From Gemmatimonadota bacterium (GTDB lineage Bacteria; Gemmatimonadota; Gemmatimonadetes; Longimicrobiales; Gaopeijiaceae), in NCBI GenBank assembly GCA_022823365.1, contig JAJDXG010000004.1, positions 1 through 33,172 on the forward strand: DNA of 33,172 nucleotides. The letters run 5' to 3'. This document shows, one piece after another, positions 25,655 to 31,910 of this stretch. The stretch's first letter is position 1; every line of letters begins with the position of its first letter. A program made the position numbers and the translations under genes. The notes beneath the pieces were generated by a model, which worked only from the letters and a program-made list of their open reading frames with translations, made no database searches and was not told where the DNA came from.

Positions 25655-27682
25655 ATGGCTGTTGCGACAGAGAATGTCTCCACCCAGGCGCTGACGCTGC
25701 CCGAGGAGCTCATCCTGATGCTCCTCAACGAGGAAAACGGGTACTTCCATCAGGTGCCCGGCTGGCGGCTGCATTGCGCCGTCATCGGCGCGGTGCTCGC
25801 GGAACTCTCACTCCTGACGCGCATCGACACGGACATGGAGTCGCTGTTCCTGGTGGACGCGACGGAAACGGGCGACCCCGCACTGGACCCCATTCTGAAG
25901 GAGATCGCAGGCGAGCGAGTTCAACGGAACGCCCAGTACTGGATCGAGCACCTCGCGCACCGTGCCGAGTCGATCATCGATCTGACGCTGGACCGCCTGG
26001 TTGAACTCAAGATCCTGCAACATCACGACGGCGAGTTCTGGACCCTGGCTCGCAGGGTGTGGCAGACGGAACTGTACGGCGACACCGAGGAAGGCACCGC
26101 GCGCCAGTTCATCAAGACGCGCATCGGCAGGGTCATCTTCACCGAGGAGATCCCCGACCCGAGAGACATCATCATCGTCTGCCTGGTGAACTCGTGTGAT
26201 GTCTTTCGTTTCATATTCCAACTGGACGACGAGGCCCAGGAGCGCATCGAACTCATCTGCAGGATGGACCTGATCGGCCGCTCGATCGCGGCTGCGGTGG
26301 TGACCAACCTCGGTGGCCCGGTGGTTCAACGGTCTCGCCTCGCGAAGCAGATTCCGCGTGTCTCGCTGCGCAAGGTGCTGTCGAGTCCTCACCTGCGCAG
26401 TGGCAACCTGCCCGCGCTCTTCGCGGATCTGGCCAGGGAGTACGGCCCGGTGTTCGAGCTCCGGCCACCGTTCTCGCAACCCATGGTCTTCCTTGCCGGA
26501 CCACGGACAAACCGCCGGGTTAATCGGCACGGGCGCAGATATCTGAGAGCCAGGGACTATTTCGCCGACTTCGAGCAGGTCTATGGTGCGTCCGGAGTCC
26601 TGCCCTCCCTGGATGGCGCAGACCACTTCCGGCTTCGCAAGTCCATGGCGCCAGGCTTCTCACGCGCGAGGCTGGCAGGACAGGGAGACCAGTTGTTTCG
26701 TCATGCCCGTGCATACATGGCGGATTGGACGGTGGGTGCCACCTACCCGGCAAGACGCCTTTGCCGACGCATGATCAACGGCCAGATCTCTCCTCTCATG
26801 TTGAGCGTGGATTCGCAGGATATCATCGACGATCTGATCGTGTTCAAGGAACGCGCACTCAACGTCCACATCCTGAATGCCCTTCCCAAGTTCATGCTGA
26901 AGACCCCGGGAATGAAGCGCCGGGCGAAGGCCGTGGAGACGTTGCTGGAACGGGTTTACAGCGTCCATACTCCCGCCCAGCGGGCCGGCTGCCCGCGCAG
27001 CCTTGCCGATGACTGGCTGAGCCTGCACGCGAGCGATCCACAGTTCGTACCGGAGTCGAATCTGCGGTTCGCCCTGTCGGCCGCGCTGGTTGCCAGCGTG
27101 TATCTCGGGGATGCATTCAACTGCGCGCTTTATGCCATGGCGTCACAGCCTGAGCTCTATGCCAGAATCCGGGATGAGGCCGGTGTCTTCTTCGCAAACG
27201 GGGAACCGGGTGGCGACGACCTCAGCCTTTCCGCGATGGACGTCACCAACCGTTTCATCAAGGAATGCCTGCGGATGTACCCGATCGTCCCGATGTCCAT
27301 GCGGAACGTGATGAACACCTGGGTGGTCGAGAACTACGAGATACCGATTGGAACGCGGGTCGCCATCGCCCAGACAGCCTCGCACTTCATGGAGGACGTT
27401 TTCCCGGACCCCTTTACCTTCGATATCGACCGCTACAAGGATCCCCGCAACGAGCACCGCAGCCCGGGGTACGCCCCCTATGGCCTGGGCACGCACAGGT
27501 GCCTCGGCTCCCGGTGGATGGGGTTGCAACTGGGCATCAACCTCCTGTTGGTCGCGCACTACTTCACGATCGAGGTGTCCCCGGCGAACTACAAGTCTCG
27601 ATTCAGCCCTTTTCCGTCGATGAAGCTGAGCAAGGACCTCAAGTTCCGCATCGCAGAGCAGGTGCGTGAACTGCCGTCTTGA
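25655..27682 (+). CDS. GPP34 (GOLPH3-like) domain fused to cytochrome P450
   Basis: This 675-residue protein has two parts in one uninterrupted frame. Residues about 12-220 match the GPP34 fold: it opens with LTLPEELILMLLNEENGYF and continues with AVIGAVLAELSLLTRID, the helix RAESIIDLTLDRLVELKIL and the RIGRVIFTEEIPDPRD segment. In eukaryotic GOLPH3 this domain binds PI4P membranes; in bacteria its role is unclear. Residues about 228-675 form a P450: ExxR at Glu537-Arg540 (KECLRMYP), then the haem loop PYGLGTHRCLG with Cys616. The I-helix segment VYLGDAFNCAL replaces the usual acid/alcohol pair, which may affect oxygen activation. AGGGA lies about 10 bases upstream of the ATG. No transmembrane anchor is visible, so GPP34 may dock the enzyme to membrane. 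The substrate is inferred, from neighbours, to be a sterol-like lipid. Confidence 0.88.
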   Translation: MAVATENVSTQALTLPEELILMLLNEENGYFHQVPGWRLHCAVIGAVLAELSLLTRIDTDMESLFLVDATETGDPALDPILKEIAGERVQRNAQYWIEHLAHRAESIIDLTLDRLVELKILQHHDGEFWTLARRVWQTELYGDTEEGTARQFIKTRIGRVIFTEEIPDPRDIIIVCLVNSCDVFRFIFQLDDEAQERIELICRMDLIGRSIAAAVVTNLGGPVVQRSRLAKQIPRVSLRKVLSSPHLRSGNLPALFADLAREYGPVFELRPPFSQPMVFLAGPRTNRRVNRHGRRYLRARDYFADFEQVYGASGVLPSLDGADHFRLRKSMAPGFSRARLAGQGDQLFRHARAYMADWTVGATYPARRLCRRMINGQISPLMLSVDSQDIIDDLIVFKERALNVHILNALPKFMLKTPGMKRRAKAVETLLERVYSVHTPAQRAGCPRSLADDWLSLHASDPQFVPESNLRFALSAALVASVYLGDAFNCALYAMASQPELYARIRDEAGVFFANGEPGGDDLSLSAMDVTNRFIKECLRMYPIVPMSMRNVMNTWVVENYEIPIGTRVAIAQTASHFMEDVFPDPFTFDIDRYKDPRNEHRSPGYAPYGLGTHRCLGSRWMGLQLGINLLLVAHYFTIEVSPANYKSRFSPFPSMKLSKDLKFRIAEQVRELPS

Positions 27683-28722
27683 CCGCGTTGGGTGATGTCG
27701 GCGGGCGGCGGGCATCGACCTCCGTCCGCAGCCACGGCCTCCCGCCCCTCCTCCGAAGCATCCCCGTCATCGCGGCCCTGGCCGCCTGCGCCGACTCCGG
27801 CACCGAGCCGCCCGGCGAGCCGCCACGCGCCCCCGCGGCCATCGTGGTCGTGTCGGGGGGCGGGCAGGAGGGGATGGCGGGCAGCGCGCTCGCCGAGGCC
27901 GTGGTGGTGCGGGTGGACGACGCGGGCGGCTCGCCGTTCGCGGGTGCCAACGTGACCTTCTCCGCCGCCGACGGGCAAGGATCCGCCGACCCGGCCACCG
28001 CGGCCACCGACGCGGCCGGCCTGGCCAGCACGACCTGGACGCTCGGCGACGCGGCCGGCGCCCAGACCCTCACGGCGTCGGTGGCCGCAGGAGTGTCGAC
28101 CGACATCCGCGCGGCCGCGGGAGAGCTCCCCGCCCCGCCCGACTCGGCCGCCTACAGCGTCGTCTTCAACGCCACCTGGAGCGCCGCCACCCACCCGACC
28201 GACTACCCGGGCGGCGCGCACTTCTCGCCGCTTATCGGGGCGGTGCACGACGACGGCGTCCGCTTCTGGGCGAGCGGCGAGAGGGCCACCCCCGGCATCG
28301 AGAGCATGGCCGAGACGGGCGGGACCAGCACGCTAAGGTCGGAAATCCGCGCGCACCTCCCGGCCGCCGTCCTCTCCGTCATCAGCGGACCCGGACTCGG
28401 CACCAGCCCGGCCCGCACGACCATCTCCAGCGTCGTCGTCCGGGGGGACTACCCCCTCGTCACCCTGGTCACCATGATCGCGCCGAGCCCGGACTGGTTC
28501 GTGGGCGTTTCCGCGCTGTCGCTGATGGACGACCTGGGGCAGTGGGTGGACGAACTCCAGGTCACCCTCTATCCCTACGACTCAGGCACCGACGACGGAA
28601 CCACTTACACCTCCGCCAACGCCGACTCCTCGCCCAAACGGCCCATCCGCAGCCTCCGCGGCATGACCCCGTTCTCGGACGCGCCCATCGGCACGTTTAC
28701 GTTCACCCGGATCGGGGGCTAG
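27679..28722 (+). CDS. Spondin-domain lipoprotein with Ig-like repeat
   Basis: The first in-frame start is TTG 27679, which overlaps the P450 stop (TTGA); another TTG lies at 27688, and neither has a strong ribosome binding site. A signal peptide ends in a lipobox (AALAAC, Cys37), so the protein should be lipid-anchored outside the cytoplasmic membrane. Residues about 52-145 look like a Big_1-type Ig-like domain (VRVDDAGGSPFAGANVTFSA). Residues about 158-345 match the Spondin_N domain: YSVVFNATWSAATHP, HFSPLIGAVHDD, then APSPDWFVGVSALSL. Spondin domains mediate matrix adhesion in animals; the bacterial role is unknown. Its GC content looks higher than that of the P450 gene before it, so co-transcription may not mean a shared function. 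Confidence 0.82.
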   Translation: MTALGDVGGRRASTSVRSHGLPPLLRSIPVIAALAACADSGTEPPGEPPRAPAAIVVVSGGGQEGMAGSALAEAVVVRVDDAGGSPFAGANVTFSAADGQGSADPATAATDAAGLASTTWTLGDAAGAQTLTASVAAGVSTDIRAAAGELPAPPDSAAYSVVFNATWSAATHPTDYPGGAHFSPLIGAVHDDGVRFWASGERATPGIESMAETGGTSTLRSEIRAHLPAAVLSVISGPGLGTSPARTTISSVVVRGDYPLVTLVTMIAPSPDWFVGVSALSLMDDLGQWVDELQVTLYPYDSGTDDGTTYTSANADSSPKRPIRSLRGMTPFSDAPIGTFTFTRIGG

Positions 28723-28742
28723 GCGCATCGGGGGTTAGGCGC
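28711..28742. repeat. 16-bp tandem duplication spanning a stop codon
   Basis: ATCGGGGGCTAGGCGC (28711-28726) is followed at once by ATCGGGGGTTAGGCGC (28727-28742), one mismatch. The first TAG is the spondin gene's stop codon and the second copy carries another TAG. Confidence 0.85.
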
Positions 28743-29076
28743 ATCTTCAGCGTTCCGCGCTGAGCCGACCGCCGGGTGAGCGTCTTCATCTCCGTCCACA
28801 CCCCTCCGTACGGTGTTGCATTCTGGAGAAAGCAACGATTTGTTGCATCATGGAGAATGCAATCATTTGTTGCATCATGAGATGCGCAACGATTTGTTGC
28901 ATTTGTCGGTTTGCAACACGCTGCGGAGGGTCCCGACAGAAGATATCCAAGGCCCGACCCCGCCGGCTCACCGTGGGCTGGCGCCTGCGATGAGCGGCGG
29001 TGTCCCTGCCCACCCGCATCCCGAATCCACATCCGAGCGCCCGCGCCTTCCGGCGGACGGACTGCCCGGGCCCGAG
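28723..29076. other. Convergent intergenic region, 354 bp
   Basis: This lies between the 3' ends of the spondin gene (plus) and the MpaB-like gene (minus). It holds the second half of the 16-bp duplication and the 27-bp palindromic array. From 28918 to 29076 I see nothing convincing: no clear hairpin with a T-run, and only short overlapping frames without start signals. Confidence 0.55.
28814..28917. repeat. 27-bp tandem repeat array built of palindromes
   Basis: Three full 27-bp units occupy 28832-28858, 28859-28885 and 28886-28912. The last 18 bases of a unit precede them (28814-28831) and the first 5 bases of another follow. Each unit begins GCAACGATTTGTTGC or GCAATCATTTGTTGC, an inverted repeat, followed by ATCATGGAGAAT or a variant. 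TTGCAT...ATGCAA arms also pair across unit borders. Because 27 is a multiple of three, every frame repeats a nine-residue peptide; the minus strand reads MQQIVAF-like units. The array is far more AT-rich than its surroundings. It may be an operator or iteron array, a folded RNA, or part of a small repetitive gene. Confidence 0.85.
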
Positions 29077-30288
29077 CTACCAGTCCGACGACTCCTCGTC
29101 GTGAAGTGCGGTCGGCAGCCGGTACGAATACCTCAGCTCCTCGAAGCCGGCGAAGTTCATCAGGGCGTCGAACCGGGCCCGATCCTGTCTCGCCCCGAGG
29201 CCGGGCAGCGCCTTTCGGACGATGCGCCGGGCACGATGCTGGATCCGCATCCAGGGAATCACCCTGCGCCTGCGCCTGGGAAACATGAATGAATCCGCGA
29301 GCTCGTCGCCGATCAGTTCCCGGGACGCCTGGGTCACGACACGGGCCATTTTTCTGCGCTCGGCGGGCTCCTCGACACCGATGATCACGGGCGCGCTGTT
29401 CACGATGCTGTTGGCCATGATGATCGCGTCCAGGTCCGCGGGAGGTTCGCACATGGAGCCGATTTCGAACGCCCGGCATGCCGAAGCGAAGTCGTGGAAG
29501 AGGATCTCCTCGGGGATGCCGATGAGCAGTCCGGTATAGCGCCAGACGTGGATGTAGGCTTCCCGCTCCTCGTCGCTGAAATCCCCCCCCAGCGTGCCCA
29601 CATGCTGCATGAGGCGACCGGAAAAGGCCGCGCCGGCCAGGAGCATGTGCGCGGCGCTGATCGGTTCTCCGAGCCGTTCATGGTCCCATTCATCCGACTG
29701 GTTGATCAGGTATCGGGACTGCGCGTGCACCAAGCGGACGCGGAGCGTGAGCCGCCATCCGTCCCCCCCGGGCTCCATTCCCCCCGGGAGGTACTGCTCG
29801 ACCAGCTGCATGCCGTTCTGCTTGAGGCGCCGCACACCCGAGTCGATGACCCGTCCCCGGATGCGGAACGACTTGCTGATCAGGGTGGAGAACCCCTCGA
29901 CGATGCTGCCGCCCACCAGGGACGCGAGAACGATGTCGGAGTTTCGCAGAAAGGCGCGCGAGGCTATCCGGGCAACGCCGGCGTCGAACCAGTCGGGCAC
30001 GGTGGTGGAGTACTCGAGGAACTCGACGAGGGAATCGGGGGCGCCCGTCTGTGGTGCGTGCGGATTGTCCAGTGCCTGTGCCAGCGTCTGGTGCAGCTCC
30101 CCCGGATCCAATGCCGAAAGATCCCGGATGACGGCATCCGCCAGCGGATCGCCGACCATCGTGTTGCGGACGTAGCCTTCCGCAAGCTCGGGATCGCGCT
30201 GGCGGGCGGCCTCGTATCCCGCGACGTAGGCAGTGGGAACTTCCAAACCCTCTCCCGAACCGGCTCGCAGCGGCGGCTGGCGGATCAT
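29077..30288 (-). CDS. MpaB/Lcp-family haem oxygenase (DUF2236)
   Basis: This 403-residue protein fits the oxygenase MpaB/rubber-cleaving Lcp family (PF09995). The segment LRVRLVHAQSRYLI (182-195, with Arg183, Arg185 and His188) matches the family's haem-pocket helix, followed by LGEPISAAHMLLAG and the helix IHVWRYTGLLIGIPEE. Lcp cleaves polyisoprene double bonds using haem b, and fungal MpaB cleaves a farnesyl side chain, so an isoprenoid chain is a reasonable guess for the substrate. No signal peptide or membrane helix is seen. GGAAG precedes the ATG by 7 bases. It is 28 bases downstream of the P450 relic, in the Rieske operon. Confidence 0.82.
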   Translation of the reverse strand: MIRQPPLRAGSGEGLEVPTAYVAGYEAARQRDPELAEGYVRNTMVGDPLADAVIRDLSALDPGELHQTLAQALDNPHAPQTGAPDSLVEFLEYSTTVPDWFDAGVARIASRAFLRNSDIVLASLVGGSIVEGFSTLISKSFRIRGRVIDSGVRRLKQNGMQLVEQYLPGGMEPGGDGWRLTLRVRLVHAQSRYLINQSDEWDHERLGEPISAAHMLLAGAAFSGRLMQHVGTLGGDFSDEEREAYIHVWRYTGLLIGIPEEILFHDFASACRAFEIGSMCEPPADLDAIIMANSIVNSAPVIIGVEEPAERRKMARVVTQASRELIGDELADSFMFPRRRRRVIPWMRIQHRARRIVRKALPGLGARQDRARFDALMNFAGFEELRYSYRLPTALHDEESSDW

Positions 30289-30316
30289 CGTCGTCTTCCG
30301 AGGATGAATCCGCGTC

Positions 30317-30484
30317 TCAGACCGGCACCTCGCACACCTTCCCGGCGACGCGGAACTCCAGCTTCCTGCTCGGCTTCATCGACGGGAAGGGGCTGATACG
30401 GTGCTCGTAGCTCGTCGGCACCACCTCGAGCGTAAAGTGATGCGCCATCATCAGTACGTTCACCATACGCTGCGGTTCCATCAT
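30317..30484 (-). pseudogene. C-terminal remnant of a second cytochrome P450
   Basis: A 55-codon frame whose ATG overlaps the stop of the Rieske gene (ATGA). From Val8 it reads VNVLMMAHHFTLEVVP, then SYEHRISPFPSMKPSRKLEFR. This parallels the last 50 residues of the P450 encoded at 25655-27682 (INLLLVAHYFTIEV, YKSRFSPFPSMKLSKDLKFR). The haem Cys loop that should come just before is absent. I infer that most of a paralogous P450 gene was deleted and its tail joined to the end of the Rieske gene. It may still be translated as a short peptide, but it cannot bind haem. Confidence 0.85.
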
Positions 30485-31611
30485 GTCCCGTTCCCCTCCG
30501 GCAGATGCCCGGATCCGATTCGATCCGCCCACGCGCGGCGCAGCCCACGATCCGAGGCTGGACCGGCGGTCTTACTCATACCTATGTCGGAGTAGAACTG
30601 ACGGCAATACAGGCGGTACTTGCCGATGGGGCCGTCGGCCCGGCAGAGACGCGGCGGGGACTGGTAGCGCTTCCGCTCCCAGATCACCACGTCCTGTGCC
30701 ACGTAGCGCCGCTCCTCGTAGATCAGGATGCGGTTCATCACCCTGTTGCGGAGCTTCCTGGGCAGGAACCCCAGACCCACGATGAACCGCCCGGGCCGCG
30801 CGACCTCGCGCGCCTGGCTGACCAGCGTCAACTCGACGAACTCGCCGTCGACCGGAGTCGAAAGCACCCACAGTCTGGAGTCCATGCCGATCGTCTTCTC
30901 GTGAACCTCGACGAACGAGAATCCCAGACCATGGACGTGGGTGACGACCGATATCTCGGACACGATGTCGATCAGCCCCGCGATCGTGCGGACGTTCCTG
31001 AAGTCGAAGCAGCTCTTCAGGTAGGCGCCGTCGATCGAAAAGGCGGTCGGGTCCACATCGTGGTAGCCGTGCGTGTACTCCAGGTGCTCCACGTCCACCG
31101 AGTTTTCGGTCGTTTCCTGGGGATGGCCCCGGAAGCGCATGGTGGTGGAGCGCAGCCCGCTCCAGTCCGCGCCCGTGGGCGGCTCTTCCGGCAGATCCCA
31201 CTGCGGCGCCCGCCCGCCGACGCCATACCAGGCGAAGACCATGCCCAGGATCTCCCGGGTCTCGTAGAGCTTCAGCTTCGCGGCCCTGGGGGCCGGGGCG
31301 TTAGGCGTGGCGACGCACTGGCCGGTGGCATCGAAGGTGAACCCGTGGAAGGGACAAACGAGGCACCCGTCCCGGATGGTGCCGCCGGCTGTCGGCCCTA
31401 GGTGCGAGCCCAGGTGGGGGCAGAACGCGTCCGCCACGCAGACGCGGCCCTCGTCGTCGCACCAGGCGACGATCTGCTCGCCCATCCACGTCTTCTCGAT
31501 GAGCTTTTCCTTCAGCAGGGCATCGCGGGTCGCGATGAAGTACCACCCCTCCGGGAACGGAGGAAGTCGATCGACGCGGCGCGGGATCCGCCCGTTGGCT
31601 TTCGTGATCAT
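30481..31611 (-). CDS. Rieske [2Fe-2S] non-haem iron oxygenase, sterol-oxygenase-like
   Basis: This 376-residue oxygenase subunit has a Rieske cluster site with Cys64/His66 (CPHLGSHLG) and Cys86/His89 (CPFHGFTF). Its mononuclear iron site carries His176 and His181 in NSVDVEHLEYTHGYHDV. Order and length resemble the steroid group of Rieske oxygenases: KshA (9-alpha-hydroxylase), DAF-36/Neverland (cholesterol 7-desaturase) and bacterial SdmA (C-4 demethylation). I cannot choose among these by eye. No N-terminal membrane helix is seen. GGAG lies 6 bases before the ATG. No ferredoxin or reductase gene is present in the window, so electrons must come from elsewhere. It heads the operon with the P450 remnant and the MpaB-like gene. 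Confidence 0.88.
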   Translation of the reverse strand: MITKANGRIPRRVDRLPPFPEGWYFIATRDALLKEKLIEKTWMGEQIVAWCDDEGRVCVADAFCPHLGSHLGPTAGGTIRDGCLVCPFHGFTFDATGQCVATPNAPAPRAAKLKLYETREILGMVFAWYGVGGRAPQWDLPEEPPTGADWSGLRSTTMRFRGHPQETTENSVDVEHLEYTHGYHDVDPTAFSIDGAYLKSCFDFRNVRTIAGLIDIVSEISVVTHVHGLGFSFVEVHEKTIGMDSRLWVLSTPVDGEFVELTLVSQAREVARPGRFIVGLGFLPRKLRNRVMNRILIYEERRYVAQDVVIWERKRYQSPPRLCRADGPIGKYRLYCRQFYSDIGMSKTAGPASDRGLRRAWADRIGSGHLPEGNGT

Positions 31612-31910
31612 GCGGCTCCGGGTTGCTGAAGGGTCGATGATCGCGTCCGGGGCTCATGTGACTAGAGCTAACTGCTGCCTTCTTCCGCCGTTACGGACTC
31701 TGCAAATGTCGCGCCGCGGGAGCCGTTTGGCAAATGCGTGTGCGACAAAATGCCGAAGAAATGCGACGATTTCATATCTGCCTGTCGAATGATGGGCCGG
31801 ATCACCCGCGGAGATGTTGCCTGAACGTCACGCCGAACTCACCGTGGATGTTCAGCCGCTACGCTTGTGGGAGCGGCTGGCGAGGCCGGCTTGACCGTAC
31901 GAGGTGACCC
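31612..31910. other. Divergent control region upstream of Rieske operon and amidase
   Basis: This 299-bp region separates the minus-strand Rieske gene from the plus-strand amidase. The part from about 31700 to 31790 is AT-richer and contains several short direct copies: GCAAATG at 31702 and 31730, and TGCGAC at 31741 and 31762. These could be activator or repressor half-sites. I found no convincing paired -35/-10 boxes and no gene. Confidence 0.45.

Noticed and set aside
28814..28917. CRISPR array
   Set aside because: The units are directly contiguous with no unique spacers, and no cas gene is present.
28786..29019. 77-codon minus-strand ORF with nine-residue repeats as a real gene
   Set aside because: No ribosome binding site is clear and the repeat keeps all frames open. 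I kept it as part of the repeat-array observation rather than as a gene.
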